Source of the DNA: Owenia fusiformis
Lineage: Eukaryota > Annelida > Polychaeta > Sabellida > Oweniidae
NCBI GenBank assembly: GCA_903813345.2
Contig: CAIIXF020000003.1
Span: 9,132,218-9,196,217, forward strand
DNA: 64,000 nucleotides
Direction of reading: 5' to 3'
Positions 1 to 10,292 of this stretch are shown piece after piece (the stretch's first letter is position 1; each line of letters opens with the position of its first letter). Position numbers and translations under genes: made by a program. Below the pieces are notes generated by a model. It saw nothing but the letters and a program-made list of their open reading frames with translations, had not been told where the DNA came from and made no database searches.

Positions 1-117
1 AGTGTTTTGAGCATAAATTTTCAATTCAATGAGTCAAAAGCTTTACGGAAGTCAAGACATATTAGAAGTCCTGGTATATCTTCTATATATTCAATTTATG
101 ATGTGGGGTGATGTCTA

Positions 118-1262
118 GAGTTTGAGGCTTGCGAAAATAAGATATCCTCATCTTTATACCCCCCGCCCTATAACTTCAGGGGGGTCAAAAGAAAATAAAC
201 TTTAATTCATAACTTTGGAAGTGTATGAGATACAAACTTAATTTTTTCACCAAAATTTATAAAATAACATCAGTAATGAAGAAAAAATATTTTAAACGCA
301 AATAAGCTAATTTGCATAATTTAACCCTTATACCGCCATAAAAACTATTAAATGACGAAATGATAATGTACAACATTTACTGTAATTTCCTTCATATGAA
401 GTTATAACTTATGAAATAATTACTAAAAATGCATCTATATATATATATTTATGATAGATGTGCAAAATATTAAAAGTGTATCTTACATAACGGTTGTGAA
501 AAATATTTCTCCCCCTACTCAAATATTTAAGAGATGGGGTCAAAAGAAAATAAACTTTAATTCATAACTTTGGAAGTATATAACATACAAACTTTATTTT
601 TTCACCAAAATTTATAAAATAAGATCAGGAACATGGAGAAAAAATATTTTGAACGAAAATAAGCTAATTTGCATAATTCAACCCTTAAACCACCATGAAA
701 ACTATTAAATGACGAAATGATGATATACGACATTTACTGTAATTGCCTTCACATGAAGGTATGAAATAATTCCTAAAAATGCATCTATATATGAGCCTGG
801 CCACAGGAAAACCGGTCTTATCATAAAAATTAAAATTGTGCTACAGAGCCAAAAATGTGCTAAAGATTAAGAGGAAAATTGTGCTAAATTCAAATCTGTC
901 CTTTGGTCTGTATCTGCAAAAAAAATTGTTAAGACATAAACATGGCTCATTTGAAGGGTCTCTTTGTGCTTTTTTAGATAAACAAAAAATCAAAATATTG
1001 AAAAAATCTGTGATAAGACCCCTTTTCTTGTGGCCTGGCTCATATGTATAACAGATGTGAAAAATATTAAAATTGCATCTAATTTAAAGATTGTGAAAAA
1101 AATTCTCCCCTACCCAGATATTTCAGGGGGGTCAAATGAAAACGGACTTTAATTCATAACTTTGGAAGTATATGAGGTATAAACCTATTTTTTCACCAAA
1201 ATTTATTAAATAACATCAGTAATTCAGAAAAATGCAAATTAGCTAATTTGCATAATTTAACC
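118..1262. repeat. ~355-bp degenerate tandem repeat, three units
   Basis: The phrase GGGGTCAAAAGAAAATAAAC followed by the same AT-rich text recurs near 181, 536 and (diverged) 1126. Units 1 and 2 are about 355 bp apart. Unit 2 is lengthened by a 249-bp MITE at 793-1041. Unit 3 is cut short where it meets the long-TIR element remnant at about 1263. I see no credible coding sequence; the 71-codon frame at 836-1051 lies almost entirely inside the MITE. Confidence 0.8.
793..1041. mobile_element. 249-bp MITE inserted in tandem repeat
   Basis: It begins GAGCCTGGCCACAGGAAAA and ends with the imperfect reverse complement, TTTTCTTGTGGCCTGGCTC. It lies between ATAT on the left and ATAT on the right, a probable target duplication. 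Repeat unit 1 lacks this segment at the same place, so it serves as an empty-site reference. Confidence 0.75.
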
Positions 1263-1813
1263 CTTATACAGTAATGACTTAGATAAAAAAAACTGAATTG
1301 TCTAACTTTTTTGAACACTAAGTGTTTAGTTTATTTTATGAATACTAAAGTTACAGCGCTTCAAAGTCAATTTTGAGAATAATTTTTCGCCTCTTGTGTT
1401 ATTTCAATGGGAGAGTTTTTTTGAAAAACAACTTTGACTTTAAAGCCCTATAACTTTGTTGAACCTGAAGAAACATATCAATTTTTTGTTAAATAAAGTT
1501 AGCAAATTCAATTGCCTGTCTAACTCGTATTTTTTGCAAGGACTCGGATGGATGGATATTCTGTCATATGACTTGCGGCAAACCTACCATTTCTAATTGG
1601 TTAACATGGGAATGTCGATTTTCAAAAATTCATCAAATTTATCATCAATTTTCGACCTATTGTAATTGAGGAAAAAAATTGAGAAAATTTGGAGGTATTG
1701 GAATTAAAGTCAAATTATGTTTCCATCAATAGTATAAGTATTTTCATCGCAGGTTAAGTAAATAGTAGTTCAATGGGGGAAAAAAGGTTGCCAAACTTAT
1801 GGAGGGGAGTGTA
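1263..1813. mobile_element. Half of a mariner-type long-TIR element (same family as 60150-61025)
   Basis: This stretch is the reverse complement of about 60150-60720, with many point differences. It ends in the same terminus, reading CTTATGGAGGGGAGTG and then TA at 1812-1813. The other end is missing, so it is a truncated copy. Confidence 0.75.
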
Positions 1814-1949
1814 GGTTTAAGTATATGCATTGTGGCCATTTGAGGTATGTATGTAAAGCTGAGGCCAAGTACTTTCAAAATGTGCCATTTTTAGAAAAAG
1901 ATAGCAAGAATATAGTCCCGTAAACTGGAACTACTTTATTTGTTAATCT

Positions 1950-2402
1950 TCATCGGTGAAGCAGGAGGAGGAATTCTTGACAAATCCTGACTCTTTCTGC
2001 TTTCTGCTCTCCTGTAAGAAGTCGGGGTACCCAACGTGCGCTAACACGAGTCATAGATAGCTCTTGGGTTAGAATCTTTTGAACTGATGAATATTTGAGT
2101 CCAGACATAATACAAAGTTCAGTGATAGTGTGTCTACCATCCATAGATATCATATCTTCAATAAGTTTGATGTTTTCTGGAATCACGGTATCAGCTTTGC
2201 GACCACATCTGGGAGCATCAAAAACAGTGTGGTTTCCATTATCTTTAAATGTAGAATGCCACCTGTAAACAGTTGACCGTTTCACATTTTCCTGTCCATA
2301 CACCTCATGTAGGCCCCTTAAGGTGTCTAGTGCTGGAATACCTCTGATTGCATTGTATTTTATAACAGATCTTATGTTAACATTGAGTTCTTTGGAATTC
2401 AT
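1950..2402 (-). pseudogene. Mariner-family transposase, N-terminal fragment
   Basis: About 150 codons remain open. The N-terminal half resembles the paired helix-turn-helix DNA-binding region of mariner/SETMAR-type transposases. The C-terminal end carries the family signature RWVPRLLTGEQKAERVRIC. Full-length mariner transposases are about 340-350 residues and have a D,D34D catalytic core. Here the frame stops right after this signature and no catalytic core follows, so this is a dead 5' fragment. The first ATG is at 2402; the open frame extends upstream only through a TTG. A mariner-type terminus lies upstream at 2813. I see the motifs directly; assignment to a mariner subfamily is inference. 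Confidence 0.75.
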
Positions 2403-2813
2403 CCCTATTTTAGCCAATTTTGCTCCAGCCTAAAGTACTGCAAAATGGCCGTGTGTCTGATGTCACAGCCATGTGTGACATCATGTACTAGAGATGACAT
2501 CATAATTGGTTGTGTTGTCATAACAACCAACTCAGGGCACTGTGTAAACAAAATTTGAAAAGAAACTGTCATTTTGTAAAAAATTACATAGTAAAAAGTG
2601 CCCTTGTTTCTGGTAATTTTTTAGCTGCTCCAACAACCCCTAGCAACCGTTGCCATGGTAACCGCTGTTGCTAGGTATCTATGAAAATAAATTGATGAGT
2701 GTGTTCATTCAATACCCTATTCCCAAGGGCATATACCTACCAAGTTTTATTGCAATTGAATGAATATAAGATGCTGCCTCAAAAAAGTCTCACTAATTAA
2801 TGATACCCCCTCG
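1950..2813 (-). mobile_element. 5' end of a mariner element (truncated)
   Basis: Read on the - strand, the element starts at a TA (2814-2815) with CGAGGGGGTATCATTAAT, a typical mariner inverted terminus. About 400 bp of 5' leader, including alternating TGACATCA motifs, leads into the transposase fragment. No matching 3' terminus is visible, and the sequence is lost before about 1900. Confidence 0.65.
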
Positions 2814-2884
2814 TACAGGGCGTATAAAAAACACAACAAGTAGTTATCTCGTAAAATCACAAAACTAGTGATAACTACATCAAT

Positions 2885-3715
2885 CAATCATCCAATGTAC
2901 CATAAAGCCACGTCTCTCCTCTTTGCAATGATATGTCATTCATTTACATGTCGTAACGGTTGGGTGAGAAATCCTTCCATTTGCAAAGTGGGTCAAAATT
3001 GACTCTGGACCAAGTTTTAGATATTGCGAAAAATCAGTGCAAGGGCTAAGTGCCAATGGAAGTTCCCCTGACTTGAATTGTTGTGACTTTTTATATGGAG
3101 CTATCTCGGGAGCATCTGTGCTCACAATTCCTCTACCAGATATTGCAAAACCTCGAGAAAGAATTGCCTTTGGGTTGGTTTTCTCTGCTTTAACCCACAG
3201 ACGACTCAGGGCTTAACCATGCATGACGTGGACAGATGAGTGCATCTTTATTTGCAAGGAAGTGGTGGCAATTTGGAGGGGTATAGGATGTATTATTGCA
3301 AGAGTATGAGTATTAACACTTTACTGTCTATGCCACACCTGTCATACCCTCTTCCATTAGCCCCTATGCCCCTTGTACTGACTTTTGCAATGTTTAAAAC
3401 TTGAGTCCGAGCTGAATTTTGCCCCACTTTGCAAAATTAATGATTATTCGGCCAGCCATGACTCCCTATAAATGAATGATATTCCATTGCAAAGAGGAGT
3501 AATTTGGCTTTTTGGTACATTGAATGAAAAGGATGCAGCCAGCATTGGTTTTATGTTTTTTCCGGTATTGCATCGGACTCTGTACACTGAATTTTGCTTA
3601 TTTTGGCCCACTTTGCAAATGGAATGATTATTCACCCAACCATGACCAAATATCAACGAATGATATATCATTGTAAAGAGGAGACAAGTGGCTTTATGGT
3701 GCATTGAATGAAATC
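2885..3715. repeat. Imperfect inverted-repeat block
   Basis: About 110 bp at 2899-3005 (AAAGCCACGTCTCTCCTCTT...) matches the reverse complement of 3598-3709. A third related segment lies at 3440-3560. Short open frames here (for example 2940-3125 and 3444-3704) fall inside the repeats and are not supported as genes. Probably a degenerate foldback element. Confidence 0.55.
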
Positions 3716-3795
3716 AATGCTGTTATCACCGGTTTTGCGCTTTTCCGAGATAAAAATCTGTTGCGTTTTTTTGATACGCACTGTATACGATCACT

Positions 3796-3939
3796 AATGC
3801 CTTGGTCACATTTGCTCCAATTTTCACTGCGGCGCCCGGCCGATTGAGTATTTTGTTCAAAATTGAATACAATATTGAACAAAACACTCAATCGGCCGGG
3901 CGCCGGCCGATGGATCGGAGCATATGTGACCCAGGCATT
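3796..3939. mobile_element. Palindromic MITE, copy 1 of 3
   Basis: A 144-bp near-palindrome bounded by AATGCCTTGGTCACATTTG and its inverse, with inner arms GGCCGATTGAGTATTTTGTTC. Related copies are at 36499-36640 and 51536-51650. Open frames of 65-96 codons that cross these copies share the same peptide only because they translate the MITE. Confidence 0.85.
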
Positions 3940-4148
3940 ATTTGAAAAAGTTGTTTATCATCTTAGAACCGTAACAAAGACAGCTATTATATGATTAGTG
4001 GCAAATATAGTACCTCAGATTTTATTCTAGCCATTACTATATTGGTACGTGTAGGTGTGAAATCATGTTTATTCAGCAACATTTCATTTCTTCAACATTA
4101 CATTTTTCGGATTCGACATTTTACTTAAGAGTTCGCGTTTTAATTGAG

Positions 4149-4306
4149 AAATATAGACCGAAAAGCAGGGGTAATATCGTCGAATACATCCCACAGGGCT
4201 AGGCACAAACGTTTTCTGTGCCTTTTTGTGCTTTTGTGCCTAGCTTTTGTGCCTAGCCCCAAGGGGTATATTCGACGATATTACCCCTGCTCTGAGGTCT
4301 ATATTA
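4149..4306. mobile_element. Foldback insertion in duplicated unit 1
   Basis: Inverted arms contain AGCAGGGGTAATATCGTCGA on the left and its complement on the right, around a loop that repeats TTTTGTGCCTAG. The corresponding place in unit 2 (about 6165) lacks it, so it inserted after the duplication. Confidence 0.7.
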
Positions 4307-4759
4307 CGATTCGAATATGAAAACTCACCAAATTGTTTCGAATATTCATCATGGTCCGCTATTACTACGACCCACCGTTATAACGTCACACATTACACGT
4401 ATTTACTGGGGTATTGATCGCGAATATAACCCAGGTGAAATGTAGACTTTGTTTACAGTTTATAGAAGGCGTGGATACAGCCATGTTCGAACTATTCTTA
4501 CATACTAGTATTGTTTACCATAGGAACTGCATTTTTGCAAACGTAACACATCAGCTTACACTTCACTGTTAATTTATATCTTTATAAATATGCACATCGT
4601 ATAAACGTATCTTATTCTAGATATTTAAAATATCAAAGACACAACCAATTTCAAGGAATTACACTCAACCAATGATAAAACGCGGAGGCACAAACCTTGT
4701 ATAATAAGTATCTTTTTGTGACGTAGTCTTGTTAATGTTGTGTCTTGTTTACTTTTCAG

Positions 4760-4918
4760 AGTGTCCTCCCGCAACATGTTTCAGAAATGGGAAATGTTAT
4801 TGGCCAATTGGCGGAAGGCGATACCAATGCAAAGTTTTACCTAATGGACCTGTCGAAAGTAAACAATGCCCATATTGCCAAGTGTTTGATGTGGAGAAAT
4901 GTGATTGCGTTGACGTTG
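4760..4918 (+). CDS. Exon: eight-cysteine module, copy 1 (secreted CCP/TSP1 gene)
   Basis: First recognisable exon of a + strand gene that continues to 10201. It has acceptor TTTTCAG before 4760 and donor GTAAAT after 4918, and is 159 nt long and phase 1-1. It codes about 53 residues starting ECPPATC, with WPIGGRRYQCKVLPNG in the middle and KQCPYCQVFDVEKCDC near the end. There are eight cysteines. The spacing and the YQC...QCP...FD...C pattern recall chitin-binding peritrophin-A (CBM14) domains, but there are extra cysteines and I cannot confirm the family. Two close paralogous exons follow at 6398 and 7682, each paired with a CCP exon. The signal-peptide exon is not visible and must lie upstream, probably beyond the window. 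Exon borders are well supported; function (extracellular ligand or glycan binding) is inference. Confidence 0.8.
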
Positions 4919-4999
4919 GTAAATGATAATTATTGCATATCTAGTTATTTTTAGATTGTGAAAATGCTCTCGTTTGTGACAACTTTTTGAAAGGAGGAG

Positions 5000-5428
5000 G
5001 GAAATTAGTGCCACAGATTTTGGATTCAGGGGTTTTAAAGATACCCATTATGGGTGACCAAACTTGGCTGAAAGCAATGATTTTTCCCTATGGGAAAATA
5101 ACATGGGAAATATTGTTTTCCACTTTATCTACAAGGAATCATTTATTCCTTTTAAGGGATTAACTATGTGTCAAAACGCAACATATTGATGCAAGAAAAA
5201 TTAAAAAAGCAGGGATGGAAGGGGTTTAAAATCAGTAAAACATTTCAGATGAAACATGTGGGTGGGTTGTTTGCATCTACCCTGTCTCAAAGTCGAAATT
5301 ATTTTATCATCTCTAGAAGTGATTTTCCTGGAGGTTATGCATTGGCCTAACATATGCACCTGTTTAAATCCCCAGGAAATGGCCAAAATCAAACATATGA
5401 CTGTCCAAAATCTGTTGCGCTAATTTCC
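5000..5428. mobile_element. ~430-bp MITE in intron of unit 1
   Basis: Ends are GGAAATTAGTGCCACAGATT and the imperfect reverse complement AATCTGTTGCGCTAATTTCC. The homologous intron of unit 2 lacks the segment. The overlapping 60-codon frames at 5168-5392 lie inside it and are not genes. Confidence 0.65.
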
Positions 5429-5735
5429 TTATCTTATCATCATCATTATTATCATCATTATCTTATGGAATACGCGGTCATTATTAAAAATTACAGTGTA
5501 CACTTTTCATATAGCTGATCATGAGAAGTTTCACATTACATACTTTACTCCAGTTTTTCACTCTTAATTATTAAGATATCTCAAAATCAATTACTTAAAA
5601 GAAAGAAATTGAGAATATTCTAAGATAGTTTTTTAAAACTAAAATCACGCATTTCTAAATTTTAAATATTTCAATAAACCAATTTACTTATTAATTATTT
5701 CAAAATATAACTTTATTCCATTAATATTATTGTAG

Positions 5736-5912
5736 AAATTCAATGTAAAGCGGTTCAAGCTCCTCATAACGGTTACATTGTATACGCTGACAGGAATTGT
5801 GATGGCAGAACTACATTTGCCTGTAACGAGGGATATAAACTTGTTGGATATGCTGAGATTAAATGTTTGGAGAATGGTCAATACAATTACAATCCACCAA
5901 AATGTGTCCTAG
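5736..5912 (+). CDS. Exon: CCP/sushi module, copy 1
   Basis: This 177-nt phase 1-1 exon has acceptor TTATTGTAG and donor GTACAA. It codes a complete complement-control-protein (sushi) module of about 58 residues, with four cysteines spaced as in the family: IQC, RNC, FAC and PPKC. The usual tryptophan before the last cysteine is replaced by tyrosine in GQYNYNPPKC, as in all three copies here. CCP modules bind proteins and glycans in complement regulators, selectins and adhesion proteins. Phase 1-1 borders are typical of shuffled extracellular modules and let the cassette multiply without frameshift. It joins in frame to the cysteine exons on both sides. Confidence 0.88.
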   Translation, partial: KFNVKRFKLLITVTLYTLTGIVMAELHLPVTRDINLLDMLRLNVWRMVNTITIHQNVS

Positions 5913-6397
5913 GTACAATTTAACATTATTTACGAAATAAAGAACATTTTTCTAAATGATGCAGTGATAAGTGCCATCTTCCTTAAATACTCATTAAGAT
6001 GCACTTGGATCATTTTTCACATTCCACATTAAAAATATTTATAATGTAACTTAGCATTACGCATAAATATTGATATATGAAGTTCTTGTAAAATGTTTTT
6101 CATATGGTAACATTTCATTATTTCAACATTTAATTTTTCTGATTCGACATTTAACTTAAGAATTCGCCTTCTTACATACAAGCATTGTTAACCATAGGAA
6201 CTGCATCTTTACAAACGTATTGCGCCAGCGTATGCACATTATATTTAAGACATTCTAAATTATTAGAATATCAAAACCAGAACCAATTTCAAGGAACGAC
6301 ATCCAATTAACGATAAAACGCGGGAGCACAAACCTGTTATAATTAATATATTTTTGTGACGTAGTCTTGTTAATGTTGTGTCTTGTTCACTTTTCAG

Positions 6398-6556
6398 AGT
6401 GTCCTCCCGGAAAATGTTGCAAAAGTGGAAAATGGTATTGGCCAATTGGCGGAAGGGGATACCAATGCAAGGTTTTACCTAATGGACCTGTCGAAAGTAA
6501 ACAATGTCCATATTGCCAAGTGTTTGATGTGGAGAAATGTGGTTGCGTTGACGTTG
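6398..6556 (+). CDS. Exon: eight-cysteine module, copy 2
   Basis: 159 nt, phase 1-1, acceptor TTTTCAG, donor GTAAAT. It is nearly identical to copy 1 from WPIGG to the end. The start differs: ECPPGKCCKSGKWYWPIGG, so one cysteine has moved (gained in CCKS, lost in GKW against GKC in copy 1) while the total stays at eight. Near the end it has GCVDVG where copy 1 has DCVDVG. The high similarity of the flanking introns to unit 1 points to a recent duplication. Confidence 0.8.
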
Positions 6557-6972
6557 GTAAATGATAATAATTGCTATATCTAGTTATTTTTAGATTGTGA
6601 AAATGCTCTCGTTTGTGACAATTTTTTCAAATTTGTATTTCTTTTCCATCTTAATTAATAACGGCGCCATCGTAACTGCAATGTCATTGTAGGACATCAT
6701 TATCTTATGGAATACGCGGTCATTATTATAAATTACAGTGAACACTTTCATATAGCTGATCATGAGAAGTTTCACATTACATACTTTACTCCAGTTTTTC
6801 ACTCTTAATTATTAAGATATCTCAAAATCAATTACTTAAATGAAAGAAATTGAGCAATATTCTAAGATAGTTTTAAAACTAAAATCACGCATTTCTAAAT
6901 TTTATATATTTCAATAAACCAATTTACTTATTGATTATTTCAAAATTTAACTTTATTCTAATATTTTTGTAG

Positions 6973-7149
6973 AAATACAATGTAAAGCGGTTCAAGCCCC
7001 AGATAACGGTTACATAGTATACGCTGACAGGAATTGTGATGGCAGAACTAAGTTTGCTTGTAACGTGGGATATAAACTTGTTGGATATGCTGAGATTAAG
7101 TGTTTGGAGAATGGACAATACAATTACAATCCACCAAAATGTGTTCCTG
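6973..7149 (+). CDS. Exon: CCP/sushi module, copy 2
   Basis: 177 nt, phase 1-1, acceptor TTTTTGTAG, donor GTACAA. It is nearly identical to copy 1, with changes such as APDNG for APHNG and KFACNVG for TFACNEG. The four CCP cysteines are intact and the missing-tryptophan signature is kept. It sits in the same order, after an eight-cysteine exon, as the other two copies. Confidence 0.88.
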
Positions 7150-7681
7150 GTACAAAATAGCATTATCTAAACTATGAAGTACATTTTAACAAATGATGTA
7201 GAGAGACGTGATCACCTTAAATAGGCTTTTAGATACGCGTTTATCATTTTCACACTCTACACAGTGTACAATGTATCACGACGTTGAGCGCATAATTATG
7301 AAGAGTTCATGAAATTGTTTTTGTTTAGCAACATTTCATTATTAATCGTTTGATTGTGTGATTCGACATTGATATTGAGTTTAATAGTTTACATATTCCT
7401 TGCTTGCACTTCTCTTTTACCATATATCTTAGATTGACATTATTTTATTTTCAATTATTGGAATATGAATAACACAACGTTAAATCAAAGAACGACACAC
7501 TTTTGCTATATATTATCCTACATAGATGTAATTTATTTTCTATTACTGGAATATCAAAAGACAACAAATGTTAAAGAAACGACACCCAACCAATGATAAA
7601 AGACTGACACAGAACCGTTAACATACTCAGTACCGGTTTGGTGATGTAGTCTCGTTAGTGTTGTGACTTGTTTACTTTCAG

Positions 7682-7840
7682 AGTGTCCCCCCGGAAAATG
7701 TTGCAAAAGTGGAAAATGGTATTGGCCAATTGGCGGAAGATACTATAAATGCAAAGTTCTACCTAATGGAAATGTTGAAAGTAAACAATGCCCATATTGC
7801 AAAGTGTTTAACGTGGAGAAATGTGACTGCATTGACGCTG
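7682..7840 (+). CDS. Exon: eight-cysteine module, copy 3
   Basis: 159 nt, phase 1-1, acceptor TTACTTTCAG, donor GTAAAT. It has the ECPPGKCCKSGKWYWPIGG start shared with copy 2, then diverges more (YYKCKVLPNGNVESKQC, CKVFNVEKCDCIDAG). All eight cysteines are kept. The differences from copies 1 and 2 keep codons and cysteines intact, which suggests the protein is under selection. Confidence 0.8.
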
Positions 7841-7916
7841 GTAAATGAAAAATTGACCTCAACGAACACCTTTGACAAAGTGCTGGGAAGTTTCGCTATA
7901 TAGTTGCTTGGACAGA

Positions 7917-8937
7917 ACAAGTCATCCATCCACCTCTGTTTTCCTAATAACCCTTTAAATTCTCAATCATTTTTCATCAAATTTTCACTGGGGAAATCTT
8001 TAAAGGATTCCTAACATACAAAATTTCTTGTTAAGCTCACCATCAATTTTCATTATATTCGGCAAAAATACCAATTTTGCGTCTTTTCTCTGAAAATGAT
8101 AAATGATCTTAGTTTTTTTATTGAATAAGTATGTCTTAATTCCTGTCAATTGATCATGATCATGTTTTCTTCTTGAGGCTTTTCACAATAAGACAGAAAC
8201 AGTTTCATTTGTTACCTTATCTACACATAGTGTCAGTGCATTGACCTTATTTAAAATGCACATTGAATTTAGACTCAATAATTTAGGCTTACAGTATGTC
8301 TACCTCGAATACTTGTGAACAGTATTTATTGTCATTCTACTGTAAGACGCATGTCCCATGTTTTACTTGGACGCCAATTTGAGCATCATATCAAATGAAT
8401 TGAACTAAATATGTCCCACTTGTGATATTTGCATACTAGCTTAATGGATTACTTCTTGAATTCTGACCCACTATGTCATCTATTTCTGTGCAGAAATTTC
8501 ATGACCTACACAAATACTCGTATATTAAGACATAAAATTGAAATATTTAGGGTCAGAGGTAAGGAGCAGAATAGATTGCACAGCATTCTTTAATATATCA
8601 AACATAATTTTATTAACTTTTATTATTTCATTTTAATTAATAAACTAAGTTAATTGATAAAACACACATGTGTAAAAATTCATGTACACAAGCCAGTATA
8701 TAAGCTAGCACTTAAAATATAACTATTTGAATTCAATTATTCAAAACAGAAAAATCATCCCTTAACACAAGTTGATCATTATTTTTCAAAAAGCTGTAAT
8801 TATAATGAAAATTTATAATGAGTGCAGGAAAAGGTTTTGTATATTAGGAATGCTTTAAAGATTTTCCAGTAGAAACTTCATGAAAATTTTTTTAACTTGA
8901 AAAAGGTTATTAGGAAAACAGAGGTGGATGACTTGTG
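7917..8937. mobile_element. ~1-kb inverted-repeat element in intron of unit 3
   Basis: Ends are ACAAGTCATCCATCCACCTC... and the reverse complement ...GAGGTGGATGACTTGT, with weaker arm pairing further in. It explains why this intron is about 1.25 kb, against 416 bp in unit 2. No coding sequence is visible. A related terminus (GGACAGAACAAGTC) recurs near 27650. Confidence 0.65.
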
Positions 8938-9097
8938 TTGTAAAGGACACTCTCGTGTTTACAAGTTTTTCTTGCTTAATTATTGAGATCTCATTAGTTT
9001 TTGTTAACTAAATTCACACATTCAATTCTAAATTTTACACTATTCAATATACAAATTTACTTGCTTGATCATTATTATCATCATTTTATTATTGTAG

Positions 9098-9274
9098 AGA
9101 TACAGTGCTCATCGGTCCAAGCCCCTCAAAATGGATATGTTTCTAACTCTGACAGAAATTGTGGCGACAGAACTAAGTTTAATTGTAACGGGGGATATAA
9201 ACTTGTTGGATATGCTGAGATTAAGTGTTTGGAGAATGGCCAATACAATTACAATCCGCCAAAATGTGTTCCCG
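9098..9274 (+). CDS. Exon: CCP/sushi module, copy 3
   Basis: 177 nt, phase 1-1, acceptor TTATTGTAG, donor GTACAG. It reads IQCSSVQAPQNGYVSNSDRN and onward to PPKCVPG, with the four CCP cysteines in place. It is more diverged than copies 1 and 2 in the N-terminal half, but nearly identical from YKLVGYAEIKCLENG onward. It splices in phase to the final exon at 9924 across a 649-bp intron. Confidence 0.88.
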
Positions 9275-9753
9275 GTACAGTGCTTTAGTAAAGAATAACA
9301 TTTTTAAGATATGAAGTACATTTTACTAATGTTGTATTCAACTTGAATAAGCTTTTAGATACGCTTTGATCATTTGATCATGTGGATTTGTTCAAATTTG
9401 TGAATGGTGCTCGGGCGATTGCGGCATTATGCAGCTTCTAAAATAACAATATTTTGAAGAGAGTAAAAAATTATTCCGAAATGCCACATTAGACGGCCAT
9501 TTTGAATTTAGGAGGCCTTAATCAGAAAAACGATACAATAATTGCATTTTACCCTTCATTGTCTTCCATTTGAATATAATGAAATATTCTTCAGAAAGAT
9601 CTTGAAATCTATGAAAATTCCTGTTTTCCCGACTCCCCATACACAACCCTTGGGGTCAGACTGAAAACACAACATATATGTCAAATAGATTTATGTTGTG
9701 AATATGATACCAACATTTCAAACAATAATGTATATTACTTTGATTTAAATTGA

Positions 9754-9791
9754 CAGACAGACGGACGGACTGGCTGACTGACGGACGGAAG
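9754..9791. repeat. GACG/GACA simple repeat
   Basis: Short run of ACAG/ACGG tetranucleotides (GACAGACAGACGGACGGAC...) in the last intron of the CCP/TSP1 gene. Confidence 0.8.
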
Positions 9792-9923
9792 GCTTCACTA
9801 TATCCCAACCGAACTTCGAATTCGTTTGAATAATAACCTTTATATATGAAACAGATAAAGTGTATATAGCTAAGGATATTCTTCGATGTAATTTGTAGAA
9901 ATTTCTATCGATGTTATTTGTAG

Positions 9924-10201
9924 ATTGTAGAGGGGGATGGGAACCATGGGGTGAATGGCATTGTGACTCTTGTAAGAGGACTGGATACGGACGCAATAAA
10001 CGATGCAGTAAGACATGTACTAAGATAAGGGTGTGCCGACCATGCGGTTATCGTGGCTATAGCCGTGATGATGATGATGATGACGATCGCAGAAAGAGAA
10101 ACACGAATGACGATGTCGAACTCGTCCGAAGAGACGGAGGAGGAGGGCCGTCATGCGACGGAGATTCCAAAGCTTATAAGACAGTATCATGCTACTGTTA
10201 A
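9924..10201 (+). CDS. Terminal exon: TSP1-like tail with poly-Asp and furin site
   Basis: Acceptor TTATTTGTAG in phase 1 matches the preceding CCP exon; stop TAA ends at 10201, giving about 92 residues. The start, CRGGWEPWGEWHCDSC, has the W-x2-W-x-x-W pattern of thrombospondin type 1 repeats. Cysteines continue through KRCSKTCTKIRVCRPCG and end in SCYC. Between the cysteine groups lies a run of seven aspartates from a GATGAT repeat, followed at once by RRKR, a strong furin-type site, and a second dibasic step (VRRDGGGG). TSP1 repeats bind glycosaminoglycans and matrix proteins. The insertion makes this repeat unusually long, so it may be atypical or cleaved. No membrane segment follows, so the C terminus is predicted to be secreted. 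Confidence 0.8.
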
Positions 10202-10286
10202 TTTTTGGTCAACTTGAATCAGACGACAGTAAGTATTGTACTCTTGGCTTCCTTTAACAATAGCTTAGTCTTGAATAACAGTGACA

Positions 10287-10292
10287 AATAAA
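10287..10292 (+). terminator. Candidate poly(A) signal of the CCP/TSP1 gene
   Basis: AATAAA lies 86 bp after the stop codon. It is the first canonical signal downstream. Confidence 0.5.

Larger units (their letters stand above)
4065..9400 (+). repeat. Intragenic tandem triplication of a two-exon cassette
   Basis: Units begin about 4065, 6100 and 7320, and each holds an eight-cysteine exon followed by a CCP exon. Units 1 and 2 remain alignable through introns and flanks, for example the shared block before the first exon with GTGACGTAGTCTTGTTAATG. Unit 3 is more diverged. Size differences come mainly from insertions: a foldback segment (~4135-4495) and a 430-bp MITE (5000-5428) in unit 1, and a 1-kb inverted-repeat element (7917-8937) in unit 3. 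Confidence 0.85.

Noticed and set aside
836-1051. 71-codon open frame
   Set aside because: Lies almost wholly in the 249-bp MITE; AT-biased, no motif.
3694-3891. 65-codon - strand frame sharing a peptide with frames at 51424 and 36446
   Set aside because: The shared peptide is a translation of the palindromic MITE, not a conserved protein.
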